A stretch of 64,000 bases of DNA from Candidatus Amulumruptor caecigallinarius (GTDB taxonomy: Bacteria > Bacteroidota > Bacteroidia > Bacteroidales > Muribaculaceae). The notes beneath the pieces were generated by a model. It did no database searches and had not been told where the DNA came from. It saw only the letters and a program-made list of their open reading frames with translations. Positions 35,923 to 45,757 of the stretch are shown in pieces. The DNA lies in assembly GCA_944321825.1 (NCBI GenBank), contig CALUMU010000011.1:20002-84001 (forward strand), read 5' to 3'. Numbering within the stretch: position 1 is the first letter of the stretch; every line of letters begins with the position of its first letter. The position numbers and the translations under genes were made by a program.

Positions 35923-36660
35923 TTACGCATGTTGTGAAGGATAGGCGTAACGGCTCATATCCTCCAGAGCGATGCGCCCCTCATAAAGAGCCTTACCTAC
36001 TATCACACGCGGCACACCGGCCTCGTCGAGCGCGACGATGTCATCCATCGACCCAATGCCGCCCGAAGCGGTAAAAATGACAGAGGGATGCTGCGCCATC
36101 AATTCTTCATACAGCCCGACAGCAGCGCCGGTAAACATACCGTCACGCGAAATTTCGGTGCATATGGCTTGCGTCAACCCGTATGGTTCGAGCTTGGCAA
36201 CAAGATCGGATATGGTCAACTCCGTGTCCTCCAACCATCCGCTGACAGCAATCTTGCCTTCGCGGACATCGGCACCGAGAACCATTTTATCCGACCCGTA
36301 AGTCTTAATCCATTCACCCATCAGCGACGGGTTCTTGGCTGCAAGACTGCCGATGATGGCGTAGGTCGCTCCGGCATTGAAGAGGTCACGCAACGCATCT
36401 TCCGATTTTATGCCTCCGCCCCACTCTATGCTCGCCCCATCGACCGATGCCATCCGCTCAAGCGTGGCAAGATTGCGGGGATATGACGCTTTTGCACCAT
36501 CGAGATCCACCACATGTACACGCCCGAAACCGGCATCCACATAACGCTTCACCATATCTACCGGCTGGGCATCATAAGTGGTGCAACGGTCATAGTCGCC
36601 CTGGCTGAGCCTTACACACCTGCCGCCTATAATATCTATGGCGGGGATTATCTCTATCAT
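35923..36660 (-). CDS. hisA: phosphoribosylformimino-5-aminoimidazole carboxamide ribotide isomerase HisA
   Basis: The 245-residue TIM barrel starts [20 protein letters not shown] with the catalytic Asp8, has GGGIKSEDALRDLF and a late TASGGIGSMDDI phosphate loop. It catalyses the Amadori rearrangement of ProFAR to PRFAR. Its ATG overlaps the hisH stop by 4 bp (ATGA at 36657-36660), indicating translational coupling. Confidence 0.96.
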   Translation of the reverse strand: MIEIIPAIDIIGGRCVRLSQGDYDRCTTYDAQPVDMVKRYVDAGFGRVHVVDLDGAKASYPRNLATLERMASVDGASIEWGGGIKSEDALRDLFNAGATYAIIGSLAAKNPSLMGEWIKTYGSDKMVLGADVREGKIAVSGWLEDTELTISDLVAKLEPYGLTQAICTEISRDGMFTGAAVGLYEELMAQHPSVIFTASGGIGSMDDIVALDEAGVPRVIVGKALYEGRIALEDMSRYAYPSQHA

Positions 36661-37241
36661 AATTTGAGGAAATTTTTGATTATACGCTCGCCCACATCTC
36701 CGCTTTTCTCGGGGTGGAACTGCGTACCGTAGAAATTCTCATATTTCAAAGCCGATGAAAACATCCGTCCATAGCGCGTCGTAGCTATCGTGTCAGGGCA
36801 AAGGCTTGCATAGTAGCTATGCACGAAATACACATATTCGCCCCCTTTGATGTCTTTAAAGAGCTTGCCGTCAAGATTGGTGATGTCGTTCCAGCCCATA
36901 TGCGGCACTTTCAAGCCGTCGGCGGCATCGAATTTCCTCACATGCGCGTCAAACAGATTAAGGCAGTCAGTATCGCCCTCCTCGGTGTGGCGGCACATCA
37001 CCTGCATCCCGACGCAGATGCCGAGTACAGGGTGGCGCAAGTCCTTGATAAACCGGCAGAGATTCCGCTCTCGCAGATTGTGCATCGCCTCTCCGCAATG
37101 CCCTACGCCGGGGAGTATCACATGGTCGGCCTTTGCGATGACCGTGCGGTCATCGGTCAGCACATACTCGGCACCGAGGCGACGGAGGGCATTTTCAACC
37201 GAACGTATATTGCCCATCTTGTAGTCGATAATCGCTATCAT
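36657..37241 (-). CDS. hisH: imidazole glycerol phosphate synthase glutaminase subunit HisH
   Basis: The 194-residue class I amidotransferase has the oxyanion segment [11 protein letters not shown], the nucleophile Cys in [19 protein letters not shown] and the His-Glu pair in [10 protein letters not shown]. It supplies ammonia to HisF. It overlaps hisB upstream by 4 bp (ATGA at 37238-37241) and hisA downstream by 4 bp. Confidence 0.96.
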   Translation of the reverse strand: MIAIIDYKMGNIRSVENALRRLGAEYVLTDDRTVIAKADHVILPGVGHCGEAMHNLRERNLCRFIKDLRHPVLGICVGMQVMCRHTEEGDTDCLNLFDAHVRKFDAADGLKVPHMGWNDITNLDGKLFKDIKGGEYVYFVHSYYASLCPDTIATTRYGRMFSSALKYENFYGTQFHPEKSGDVGERIIKNFLKL

Positions 37242-38335
37242 AACATTCCTTTGCTTGAGGGTAAATCATATGAATATACGTCACGGCGCACAGCCATACG
37301 CAATGCACGTGCAAAAGCCTTGAACACACCCTCGATCAGGTGGTGGTTATTGTCGCCACGAGCTTTGATATGGAGATTGGCCTTCATGGCCACCGCGAGG
37401 GTCTTGAAGAAATGGGGATACATCTCTGTAGGAGTGTCTCCGACATATTCACGTGTAAACGGCACATCCCAGTCAAAATCCGCCCTTCCGCCGAAATCGA
37501 TAAGGCACATAGCCCGGCTCTCATCCATCGGCAGTACGAAACCGTAACGCTCTATGCCTCGTTTGTCACCGAGGGCTTTGAGCAAGGCTTCACCGAGGGC
37601 TATCGCCACATCCTCCATGGTGTGATGCTCGTCGACCTCCGTATCGCCCTGGCACTTTACAGTCAGCGATATGCCGGAGTGGTGGGGTATCTGGTCAAGC
37701 ATGTGGTCGAAAAACTTCAACCCGGTGTCGATATGCGACCCGGTGCCGCCATCGAGATTGACAAGCACATGTATCTTTGTTTCCGAAGTGTCACGTCTGA
37801 CCTCGCCACGACGCGGCTCCGAGAGGATATGACGGGCTATTTCATGCCAGTCGGTAGTCACAAGGGCGCAATCGGCAGTCGCGGCCGAAGGCTCTCCTAT
37901 CATAATGGCTTTGGCTCCGAGATTTTTGGCTAACTGCACATCTGTAAGCCGGTCGCCGATGACATACGAGGCGGCAAGGTCATAACTGCCGTCCATATAC
38001 GCAGTCAGCATTCCCGTGCGTGGTTTACGCGTGGGAGCGTTGTCCTCCGGGAAGCTGCGGTCTATGAGCTGCGCGTCGAAGCGTATGCCCTCTCCGGCCA
38101 GAGCCTCCAGCATCTTGTTGTGGGCTGGATAGAACGTATCTTCTGGAAAAGATTCAGTACCCAGACCATCCTGATTGCTGACCATCACCAGCTCATACCC
38201 TTTGCCCATCAGGCTGCTAAGAGCCGTGATGACCCCGGGGAGAAAACTGAGCTTCTCTAAAGAATCTATCTGCTCGTCGGCAGGTTCGCGTATGATAGTC
38301 CCGTCACGGTCTATGAATATGGCTTTCTTCTTCAC
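37238..38335 (-). CDS. hisB: bifunctional histidinol-phosphatase / imidazoleglycerol-phosphate dehydratase HisB
   Basis: The 365-residue fusion has an N-terminal HAD phosphatase (IFIDRDGTI with Asp9 and Asp11, and [18 protein letters not shown]) and a C-terminal dehydratase from about residue 170 with [30 protein letters not shown] and [16 protein letters not shown] metal ligands. It performs steps 6 and 8. It starts 4 bp after hisC and overlaps hisH. Confidence 0.96.
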   Translation of the reverse strand: MKKKAIFIDRDGTIIREPADEQIDSLEKLSFLPGVITALSSLMGKGYELVMVSNQDGLGTESFPEDTFYPAHNKMLEALAGEGIRFDAQLIDRSFPEDNAPTRKPRTGMLTAYMDGSYDLAASYVIGDRLTDVQLAKNLGAKAIMIGEPSAATADCALVTTDWHEIARHILSEPRRGEVRRDTSETKIHVLVNLDGGTGSHIDTGLKFFDHMLDQIPHHSGISLTVKCQGDTEVDEHHTMEDVAIALGEALLKALGDKRGIERYGFVLPMDESRAMCLIDFGGRADFDWDVPFTREYVGDTPTEMYPHFFKTLAVAMKANLHIKARGDNNHHLIEGVFKAFARALRMAVRRDVYSYDLPSSKGML

Positions 38336-38339
38336 TTTA

Positions 38340-39386
38340 TTATTGCTGTGATGAGTATGTTTGCAACAAACCGAGTAGTCGGCGGTTTTCTTCCGGAGTG
38401 CCTATGGTCAGACGCAGGCAACCGGCACACCCCGGCAGACGGCTGCGGTTACGCACTATCACACCGTTGAGTATCAGATAATCATATACAGCATTGGCAT
38501 CCGTAACCTTGGCAAGCAGGAAATTCGCATCGGACGGATATACTTTCTCTATGCAGCCGCATTTAGGGAGCTCACGCATGAGCATATCCCTGTCGTCGAT
38601 GATACTGCGCACCATGCCGCTGATGTCGGTGCGGCGCACACGGTTGATTATCTCGCGCTGTGTCGGGCCGTTGATGTTGTAAGGATATTTCACCCGGGCA
38701 TATAGCTCGGCAATACGCTCATCACATATCGCCATGCCTATACGCAGCCCCGCCATGCCCCAGGCCTTGGAAAACGTTTGCAAGACGATGAGATTGGGGT
38801 GAGAGGCTATGGCCGTTTTCATCGACCCGGCCGGCGAAAAATCCACATATGCCTCATCGACAACCACAATACCATCGAACCTGTCACACAATTCAAGTAT
38901 GTCGGCCGGAGCAAAAGCATTTCCCGTAGGATTATTTGGACTGCATATCCACATGAGTTTTGAATTGGCATCGGCAGCTTCAAGAAGCCGGCTGACAGGC
39001 AACTGGAAATCATCAGTTAGCTGCACTTCGCGCAGCTCCACATCATTGACCGCCGCGCTTACCGTGTATACCCCATAGCTCGGTGTGATAGCTATGGCGT
39101 TGTCGACACCCGGACGGCAGAATATCCTGAAAGTCAGGTCAATCGCCTCATCGCTGCCAGCTCCGCCTAAAAAAAGCTGGTCTTCCTTGACACCCTTAAG
39201 TGCAGCCACATGACGCTTCAGCTCCTTATGGTGCGGGTCAGGGTAACGGTTCACACCATTGTCAAATGGATTTTCATTGGCATCGAGCCACACGGATATG
39301 TCTCCACCCTTGCACTCGTCACGTGCAGTGCTGTACGGTTCGAGAGCGAGGATGTTGGGCCTCACATAGTCCATCGGATTTTTCAT
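38340..39386 (-). CDS. hisC: histidinol-phosphate aminotransferase HisC
   Basis: The 348-residue PLP enzyme shows [41 protein letters not shown] and the PLP-lysine motif [15 protein letters not shown], ending with [20 protein letters not shown]. It transfers an amino group from glutamate to imidazoleacetol phosphate. 36 bp separate it from hisD. Confidence 0.95.
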   Translation of the reverse strand: MKNPMDYVRPNILALEPYSTARDECKGGDISVWLDANENPFDNGVNRYPDPHHKELKRHVAALKGVKEDQLFLGGAGSDEAIDLTFRIFCRPGVDNAIAITPSYGVYTVSAAVNDVELREVQLTDDFQLPVSRLLEAADANSKLMWICSPNNPTGNAFAPADILELCDRFDGIVVVDEAYVDFSPAGSMKTAIASHPNLIVLQTFSKAWGMAGLRIGMAICDERIAELYARVKYPYNINGPTQREIINRVRRTDISGMVRSIIDDRDMLMRELPKCGCIEKVYPSDANFLLAKVTDANAVYDYLILNGVIVRNRSRLPGCAGCLRLTIGTPEENRRLLGLLQTYSSQQ

Positions 39387-39422
39387 GACCGTCTATGCAA
39401 ATAATCCTATTATATTAATGTG

Positions 39423-40703
39423 TCAGTCTTCAGAAGCCATACGGATTTTTACTGCCATTGCGTGAGCGTCAAGGCCTTCGGCCTCCGCCATGGTGACGAT
39501 AGTGGGAGCAAGAAGTCCAAGGCCGGCGCGGGTAAGTTCCTGATAGGTAATCTTACGCATGAAGCTGTCGATATTGACACCGCTGAACGAGTGAGCCCAG
39601 CCATTTGTCGGCAGTGTATGGTTTGTACCCGAAGCATAGTCTCCGGCACTCTCAGGCGAATAGTTGCCTATGAAGATACTTCCTGCAGCAGTTATGCGGT
39701 CGGCAATATCCCAAGGATGCTCCATGGATATTATAAGGTGTTCCGGGGCGTACTCATTGACGAAATCAACCATATCGTCATGGTCATCCATGACGATGAT
39801 GCGGCTATGCGACAAGGATTTCTCTATGCTGGTGCCACGTGACAGCTGTGCCGAGATTGCATCCACCTGCTCGCGTACCGCATCGGCTATGGCTTCCGAC
39901 GTACACACGCATATCGCCTGGCTGTCTGGTCCATGTTCGGCCTGCGACAGCATATCGGATGCGACAAAAGCGGCATCGGCGGTATCGTCGGCCATCACAA
40001 GCACTTCACTCGGCCCTGCCGGCATATCTATCGACACCTCGGATGCGAGCATCTGCTTCGCCTTGGTGACAAACCGGTTGCCCGGACCGAATATCTTGTG
40101 GACTTTCGGGACGCTCTGCGTACCTAATGCCATAGCGGCCACAGCCTGCGCACCACCCACGCGATACACCTTGTGTATGCCGCACTCGCGGGCTGCATAC
40201 AGTATCTCAGGCGCAATCTGGCGGTCGCCGCTCTGAGGGGTACACAATATAATCTGCCGGCATCCGGCTATCGTCGCCGGGATGGCAAGCATCAGCACCG
40301 TGGAAAACAGCGGTGCCTGTCCGCCAGGGATATAAAGCCCGACTTTCTCAATAGGCACAGGCCGCTGGATGCACATCACGCCGGGCATCGTCTCCACTTT
40401 CACAGGCTCGGGCATCTGAGCCTCGTGGAAACGGCGGATATTGTCTGCTCCGGCACGTATAGCCTCCTTGACAGCATCGGAGACAAGTTTGCATGCCTCG
40501 TCTATCTCAGCCTCGCCGACCTCAAGGTCTTCTATGGCAGCACGGTCAAACCTCAGAGCCATATCCCGCAAGGCTTCATCGCCCCTCTGGCGCACATCGC
40601 TGATGATAGCCTCCACGGCGGCGGTGACCTGTGGATCGTCAGGTATGTTGCGCTCGGCGAGAGCTTTCCACTGGCTGCGGAGCGGATTTACTATTACATC
40701 CAT
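39423..40703 (-). CDS. hisD: histidinol dehydrogenase HisD
   Basis: The 426-residue zinc enzyme oxidises histidinol to histidine with two NAD+. Visible segments: VGLYIPGGQAPLFSTVLMLA, GAQAVAAMALGT, DMPAGPSEVLVMAD, SQAEHGPDSQAICV (zinc Gln/His) and EHLIISMEHP, with SGTNHTLPTNGWAHSFSG near the end. Its ATG shares one base with the hisG stop (TGATG at 40701-40705). Confidence 0.96.
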   Translation of the reverse strand: MDVIVNPLRSQWKALAERNIPDDPQVTAAVEAIISDVRQRGDEALRDMALRFDRAAIEDLEVGEAEIDEACKLVSDAVKEAIRAGADNIRRFHEAQMPEPVKVETMPGVMCIQRPVPIEKVGLYIPGGQAPLFSTVLMLAIPATIAGCRQIILCTPQSGDRQIAPEILYAARECGIHKVYRVGGAQAVAAMALGTQSVPKVHKIFGPGNRFVTKAKQMLASEVSIDMPAGPSEVLVMADDTADAAFVASDMLSQAEHGPDSQAICVCTSEAIADAVREQVDAISAQLSRGTSIEKSLSHSRIIVMDDHDDMVDFVNEYAPEHLIISMEHPWDIADRITAAGSIFIGNYSPESAGDYASGTNHTLPTNGWAHSFSGVNIDSFMRKITYQELTRAGLGLLAPTIVTMAEAEGLDAHAMAVKIRMASED

Positions 40704-41554
40704 CAGCGGACTATGTTTTCAAGCGCGAGCACAAGAATGTCCTCGGCTCCAACGGTTTTCAGTTGTTCGATTTTCTCCCACAGCTCCTCTTCACGGATGA
40801 CCGCATGGAGCGAGTACCAGCCTTTAGCAGCCAAAGGAAGCAGCGTGGGGCTCTTCATACCGGGAAGTATCTTGACAGCTTCCTCTATGGCAGACTCGGG
40901 GAGGTTCATCAGCACATACTTCATGTCGCGGCTGCCGATGATGCTCTGGAAACGGAATTTGAGCTGTTCGAGTTCCTGAAGTTTCTGTCCGTCAAGACCT
41001 TTGGTGGCTATAAGCACCGCCTGCGAATAGAACACCTGCTCCACTTCGACCAGACCGTTCTGTACCAACGTGCCGCCCGACGAAACTATGTCGAATATAG
41101 CATCGGCCATACCTACCGCAGGTGCGACTTCCACCGAACCGGCTATCTCGTGTATCTCTGCCTCAATCCCCTTCTCTGCGAGGAATTTGCCAAGAATACG
41201 CGGATAGGATGTGGCAATACGCTTGCCAGTAAACCACTGCAGTCCGTCATAAGAGGCATCCTTGGGGACAGCAAGCGATATACGGCAGTCGCTGAATCCG
41301 AGCGGCATCACAATATTGACGTCCTGGGCTTTCTCCTCCATCTCATTGAGTCCGACGATGCCGATGTCGGCGACACCCATGGCTACCGCCTGGGGGATAT
41401 CGTCATCACGGAGATAGAGCACGTCCATAGGAAATCCCTTGGCTCGTGCAACGAGTTTGCGGCTGCTGCCTGATGTGGTTATGCCGCTGTCTTTGAGCAG
41501 CCCCATGCAGTCTTCATTGAGTCGGCCTTTGGCCTGTATAGCTATTCTCAGCAT
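40703..41554 (-). CDS. hisG: ATP phosphoribosyltransferase HisG (long form)
   Basis: The 283-residue enzyme starts MLRIAIQAKGRLNEDCMGLL. It has a periplasmic-binding-like catalytic domain with a late PRPP segment DAIFDIVSSGGTLVQNGL, and a C-terminal domain of ~70 residues (MKYVLMNLPESAIEEAVKIL) like the regulatory ACT-like domain through which histidine inhibits the long form, so no HisZ is needed. The frame is open back to 41695, but homologues start at MLRIAIQ. First gene of the operon; no clear promoter box was found in the 200 bp upstream. Confidence 0.94.
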   Translation of the reverse strand: MLRIAIQAKGRLNEDCMGLLKDSGITTSGSSRKLVARAKGFPMDVLYLRDDDIPQAVAMGVADIGIVGLNEMEEKAQDVNIVMPLGFSDCRISLAVPKDASYDGLQWFTGKRIATSYPRILGKFLAEKGIEAEIHEIAGSVEVAPAVGMADAIFDIVSSGGTLVQNGLVEVEQVFYSQAVLIATKGLDGQKLQELEQLKFRFQSIIGSRDMKYVLMNLPESAIEEAVKILPGMKSPTLLPLAAKGWYSLHAVIREEELWEKIEQLKTVGAEDILVLALENIVR

Positions 41555-41754
41555 AATCGCTATGTCGGGGTTTTGAGTATCAATAAATATAACAGAAGCC
41601 CTCAACCTCATCACACTTCCAGCTTTTGCTCGGACAGGCTTCGGCGCATATCGGACGCTATGCCCATATTCCGCAACAGCCACGAAGCGTGACAAATGTC
41701 AATGGCTTAGATGTTTAAGGTATGTAGTGGAGGTGGGGGGGCGGCCGGTCAGCC
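41555..41754. other. gap between rpoZ and hisG
   Basis: This 200-bp stretch should contain the hisG promoter but has no exact TAnnTTTG box on the minus strand; TATATTTA is the nearest. It holds a small inverted repeat TGACA-AA-TGTCA (about 41691-41702) and a run of seven G (about 41734). No His-codon-rich leader peptide was recognised. Confidence 0.4.
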
Positions 41755-42090
41755 TTAATCGAGATTATGGTTATCTTTTGCGGGATTGCGGTAATAAATC
41801 TTATGCTCTACATACTCTTCGGCTGCAATCAGTGTAGGTTTGGGCAGCTTCTCGTAGTAACGTGAAATCTCGATTTGTTCGCGGTTTTCGGATATCTCCT
41901 CGAGATTGTCATTGAGCGAGGCAAATTCCTGGAGCTTCTTCTCCAAATCGCGCTTCATGTCAGCGGCAATCTGGTTTGCACGCTTTGCTATGATTGCGAC
42001 AGTCTCGTAGACATTGCCGGTGTCCTCTGAAAGCTCTATCATGTCACGGGTGACAGTGTTGAGCGGAGCATTGATTTTCTTGTAATCCAT
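41755..42090 (-). CDS. rpoZ: RNA polymerase omega subunit (Bacteroidetes RpoZ)
   Basis: The 111-residue protein starts MDYKKINAPLNTVTRDMIEL and contains YETVAIIAKRANQIAADMKR, the RpoZ-like helix with the conserved R-A-N/Q-Q-I core, then a charged Glu/Lys-rich region and EEYVEHKIYYRNPAKD. Bacteroidetes omega is diverged but usually sits directly after bamD, as here (105 bp gap). It promotes assembly of RNA polymerase. Confidence 0.85.
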   Translation of the reverse strand: MDYKKINAPLNTVTRDMIELSEDTGNVYETVAIIAKRANQIAADMKRDLEKKLQEFASLNDNLEEISENREQIEISRYYEKLPKPTLIAAEEYVEHKIYYRNPAKDNHNLD

Positions 42091-42195
42091 CAGATTAATC
42101 AGCTGTAATTGAAAGGATTGTATAATATATTAATAACGTTATTTAAGCCGCAGAATAATGCACATATCAATCACGGTATTTTTTAGACTTACTTA

Positions 42196-43014
42196 TTAAA
42201 GTCCTGTATCGTCCTTGACATGGCGGCTGGCTATCTTGAAGATGTTGTCGGCCTCCTTGCGGTTCTTGCCGTCAGGAAAGTCGTTGATGAACCCGTAATA
42301 TTCGTCAATCACGTCACGGAATCGCTCCGGCTTCATCTCGTCGACCGAATTGGCGGCCTCTTGATAGCGCGACTTCAGTATAATCATCTCCAGATCTTCC
42401 TTATACTTGGTATAGGGATACTTTTTGAGCGCATTCTGTGCCACGATGACCGCACTTGCATAGTTGTTGCCTAAATAGGTGCCGAGATTATAATAAAGCA
42501 CGGCATTTTCGAGTTCTTTAAGAGCAAGCTTGTCCTGGAGCTCGAATATAGCGTTCTGCGCTGCGGGAGTGCGCTCGCTTCGCGGATAATACTCTATAAA
42601 ATTAGAAAGCTCCTCTATGGCCTTTACAGTGTCGCTCTGGTCGAGCTGAGGCTCAGGGCTGTCGATAAAGTACCCATAGCCGCAGTAATAACGCGCCAGT
42701 TCGGTATATTTGCCACGAGGGAAACGTGTATAATAGTTTTTGAAATAAGCGCTCGCCGTCTTGTACTCCTTGTTGTCATAATAGCTCATGGCCATCAGAT
42801 ACAGCGCATCTTCAGCCTTCTCGGTACCTTTAAAGGCGGGTATGATGTCAGCGAGGATAGTGTATGCCTGCACATACTGCTTCTTCTGATAGGCACGCTG
42901 GGCGAAATCGAGCTTGTAGTCGGCATCAGTGCTTTTTTGCGCCTTCTGATATTCGCCACAGCCACAGAGCATCACTGAGGCCACACACACTATAAATAGT
43001 TTGACAATCTTCAT
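42196..43014 (-). CDS. bamD: outer membrane assembly lipoprotein BamD
   Basis: The 272-residue lipoprotein has signal MKIVKLFIVCVASVMLCGC with the lipidated Cys19, then five TPR-like helical pairs (for example AQRAYQKKQYVQAYTILADI, YLMAMSYYDNKEYKTASAYF and FPRGKYTELARYYCGYGYF). This is the BamD/YfiO family that, with BamA, inserts beta-barrels at the outer membrane. Size matches other Bacteroidetes BamD. Likely co-transcribed with rpoZ; -7 box 44 bp upstream. Confidence 0.92.
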   Translation of the reverse strand: MKIVKLFIVCVASVMLCGCGEYQKAQKSTDADYKLDFAQRAYQKKQYVQAYTILADIIPAFKGTEKAEDALYLMAMSYYDNKEYKTASAYFKNYYTRFPRGKYTELARYYCGYGYFIDSPEPQLDQSDTVKAIEELSNFIEYYPRSERTPAAQNAIFELQDKLALKELENAVLYYNLGTYLGNNYASAVIVAQNALKKYPYTKYKEDLEMIILKSRYQEAANSVDEMKPERFRDVIDEYYGFINDFPDGKNRKEADNIFKIASRHVKDDTGL

Positions 43015-43058
43015 TACGCTTATTAGATATAACGGGACACGATGCCCCTATTAGTCGG

Positions 43059-43066
43059 CAAATTTA
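43059..43066 (-). promoter_or_regulatory. -7 box of bamD-rpoZ
   Basis: The reverse strand reads TAAATTTG, 44 bp before the bamD ATG at 43014. No convincing -33 TTG. Confidence 0.5.
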
Positions 43067-43242
43067 GCAATTTTCCCTGACATAAACCACACCGCAGCCC
43101 ACTACTTACACAAATATTAATGTTAAAACATTACCGCAAAGCTATGAGCAAAAAATATGTCAAATTTAAACGGCAAATCCAAACCGGCTCTTAAATTAGG
43201 TGAAAAAGCAGATAAAGCATGATTTTATGGAAGATTTTTTGT

Positions 43243-43250
43243 TAAATTTG
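43243..43250 (+). promoter_or_regulatory. -7 box upstream of rprX
   Basis: TAAATTTG, giving a leader of about 170 nt to the ATG at 43427. The -33 region is T-rich but has no TTG at 19-20 bp. The stretch between this box and the bamD box (43067-43242) shows no gene. Confidence 0.45.
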
Positions 43251-43426
43251 CCGTAAACTGTTAGAATAGGCTCTGCGAGTTAAAGAAATAATGCGGAGAT
43301 GTTTTTAACATTCAACTTTATTCAAGGACAATCGTTAAACATATAGGGCTCAGCGGCGTGACGCAACGGCTTTCGGCGATATATCATGAGACTGTTTTGC
43401 CACATCGCTGCCCTGCACGACGAATA

Positions 43427-44953
43427 ATGAAGAAATCGACTATCTGGCTCCTCACGTTCATAATGGCCATGACATTCATAGGGCTTCTGTATGTGCAGAT
43501 TATGTACATGCGGGAGATGATACGTATGCGCGAGGACCAGTTCAGCGAGGGCGTCAAGCGAAGCCTCTATGCCGTCACCACTGCTCTCGAACGCGAGGAA
43601 ACGCGGCATTACCTCACCGAAGACTTTGCGATGCTTGACGCATCAGTTTTGTCGTCGTCAGGCGGATTCCGCCCCGACCAGACGCAGATGGTCAACGGCT
43701 CCATAAACTTCCAGCAAAATCCTGCCGCATCGGCCGAAACGCCAGTGGAGGACATCCGCATCAATGATGACATCAAAGCCGGAGCGGCGACATCGCTGCA
43801 GAGCAATCATGCCGACCTGAGAGGGCAATACATATACCAAAAAGGGCTGCTTAACGAAGTCATACTCACCATACTCAACCAGTCAAGCAACCGCCCGATT
43901 CGCGAACGCGCCGACTCAACACTGGTACGCGGATACATGCGTACAGAGTTGGAGAGCAACGGACTGGACCTGCCATTTGAATTTGCCATAGTCAACCGCG
44001 CCGGGCATACAGTGTACCGCACCGACCGATTCACGCCTCCCGAAAACGACGAAAAAGGGAGCGTATACGTCCAAGCGCTGTTTCCCAACGACCCCAGCTC
44101 GCGGGTCAATTATATCCACGTCTACTTCCCCACAAAGGCCAACTACATATTTTCTGCGGTCAAGTTCATGATCCCGTCGTTTGGTTTCACCCTCATACTT
44201 CTGGTAATATTTCTATACACCATAATTGTGGCGTTCCGCCAGAAGAAACTCACGGAGATGAAAAACGATTTCATCAACAACATGACCCATGAATTCAAGA
44301 CTCCAATATCCACCATATCCCTGGCTGCCCAGATGCTCAACGATGATGCCGTGCGCAAATCTCCCATGATGCTTCAACACACTGCCACAGTGATCAACGA
44401 CGAGACAAAGCGTCTGCGGTTTCAGGTCGAAAAAGTATTGCAGATGTCGATGTTCGACCGCCAGAGTGCCAATCTCAAGCTGCAGGAGGTGGATGCAAAT
44501 GTGGCCATAGCCAACATCGTCCATACATTCAAACTCAAGGTCGAAAAATACGGCGGCAGCCTCGCTGCAGACCTCAACGCCGAGGACAGCATAGTGGTCG
44601 TAGACGAGATGCACTTCACCAATGTGATATTCAACCTTTTGGACAATGCGGTCAAATACCGCCGCGAAGACGAGCCGCTGCAACTGAAAGTCACTACTTC
44701 CGACATGCCGGGACGCAAACTCCGCATAGAGATAGCCGACAACGGCATCGGCATCAAGAAAGAAGACTTAAAGAAAATATTTGAAAAATTCTACCGGGTA
44801 TCCACCGGTAACCGCCATGATGTCAAGGGGTTCGGTCTCGGACTGGCCTACGTCAACAAAATGGTGCGCGAACTCGGAGGCGAAATCTCAGCCGAAAGCG
44901 AGTTCGGTCATGGAACGAAATTTATAATTGTCTTACCACTTACTAAACTCTGA
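43427..44953 (+). CDS. rprX: sensor histidine kinase, RprX-like
   Basis: The 508-residue kinase has an N-terminal transmembrane helix (IWLLTFIMAMTFIGLLYVQI), a ~220-residue periplasmic sensor, a second transmembrane segment (FMIPSFGFTLILLVIFLYTI), and the kinase core: the phosphorylated His in FINNMTHEFKTPISTISLAA, N-box NVIFNLLDNAVKYR, G1 IADNGIGIKKEDLKKIFEKF and G2 GFGLGLAYVNKM. It matches the Bacteroides RprX kinase in layout and in its partner. The ATG at 43427 is preferred to 43358 because it opens with MKKSTIW just before the transmembrane helix. It is followed by rprY after 6 bp. Confidence 0.88.
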   Translation: MKKSTIWLLTFIMAMTFIGLLYVQIMYMREMIRMREDQFSEGVKRSLYAVTTALEREETRHYLTEDFAMLDASVLSSSGGFRPDQTQMVNGSINFQQNPAASAETPVEDIRINDDIKAGAATSLQSNHADLRGQYIYQKGLLNEVILTILNQSSNRPIRERADSTLVRGYMRTELESNGLDLPFEFAIVNRAGHTVYRTDRFTPPENDEKGSVYVQALFPNDPSSRVNYIHVYFPTKANYIFSAVKFMIPSFGFTLILLVIFLYTIIVAFRQKKLTEMKNDFINNMTHEFKTPISTISLAAQMLNDDAVRKSPMMLQHTATVINDETKRLRFQVEKVLQMSMFDRQSANLKLQEVDANVAIANIVHTFKLKVEKYGGSLAADLNAEDSIVVVDEMHFTNVIFNLLDNAVKYRREDEPLQLKVTTSDMPGRKLRIEIADNGIGIKKEDLKKIFEKFYRVSTGNRHDVKGFGLGLAYVNKMVRELGGEISAESEFGHGTKFIIVLPLTKL

Positions 44954-44959
44954 TTAATT

Positions 44960-45670
44960 ATGGAAGAAAGATTGCGTATTCTGCTCTGCGAGGACGACGA
45001 GAACCTGGGCATGCTGCTGCGCGAGTATCTCCAGGCCAAGGGCTTCAATGCCGACCTCTACCCCGACGGCGAAGCCGGCTACAAGGCATTCCTGAAAGGC
45101 AAGTATGACCTGTGCGTCCTTGACGTGATGATGCCCAAAAAGGACGGATTCGCTCTCGCACAGGAAATCCGTACGGTCAACTCCGAAGTCCCCATCATAT
45201 TCCTCACCGCCAAGTCGCTCAAAGACGACATACTCGAAGGCTTCAAAATCGGTGCCGACGACTACATCACCAAACCATTCTCCATGGAAGAACTGGTGTT
45301 CCGCATCGAAGCCATACTGCGCCGCGTCAAAGGCAAGAAAGGCAAGGAAATCACGATGTACAAAATCGGCAAGTTCACATTCGACACACAGAAGCAGGTG
45401 CTTATGGTCGATGACAAAGTCACCAAGCTTACCACAAAGGAAAGCGAGCTTCTGAGCCTGCTGTGTGCACACGTCAACGAAATACTCGAACGCAACTTCG
45501 CGCTCAAGACCATATGGATTGACGATAACTATTTCAACGCCCGCTCGATGGACGTGTACATCACCAAGCTCCGCAAGCACCTCAAGGATGACCCGTCGAT
45601 CGAAATCATCAATATCCACGGCAAAGGCTATAAGCTCATCGCTCCCGAGGTAGATACTCCGCAGCAGTAA
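44960..45670 (+). CDS. rprY: response regulator, OmpR family, RprY-like
   Basis: The 236-residue regulator has a receiver domain (LCEDDENLGMLLREYLQAKG; phosphorylated Asp55 in CVLDVMMPKKDG; FLTAKSLKDDILEGFKIGAD) and an OmpR-type winged helix (KLTTKESELLSLLCAHVNEI, WIDDNYFNARSMDVYITKLR, IINIHGKGYKL). The sequence is very close to what I recall of Bacteroides RprY. Phosphorylated by the upstream kinase; terminator follows at 45705. Confidence 0.9.
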   Translation: MEERLRILLCEDDENLGMLLREYLQAKGFNADLYPDGEAGYKAFLKGKYDLCVLDVMMPKKDGFALAQEIRTVNSEVPIIFLTAKSLKDDILEGFKIGADDYITKPFSMEELVFRIEAILRRVKGKKGKEITMYKIGKFTFDTQKQVLMVDDKVTKLTTKESELLSLLCAHVNEILERNFALKTIWIDDNYFNARSMDVYITKLRKHLKDDPSIEIINIHGKGYKLIAPEVDTPQQ

Positions 45671-45704
45671 CGTAGCCACGAGCCGTATACAGTCCCATCT
45701 ATCA

Positions 45705-45743
45705 GGTCAATCCTCCGGCCACTGCGAGGATTGACCTGTTTTT
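45705..45743 (+). terminator. Rho-independent terminator after rprY
   Basis: GGTCAATCCTC (45705-45715) pairs with GAGGATTGACC (45726-45736) and is followed by TGTTTTTAA. Confidence 0.85.
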
Positions 45744-45757
45744 AATGTGTCATGATG

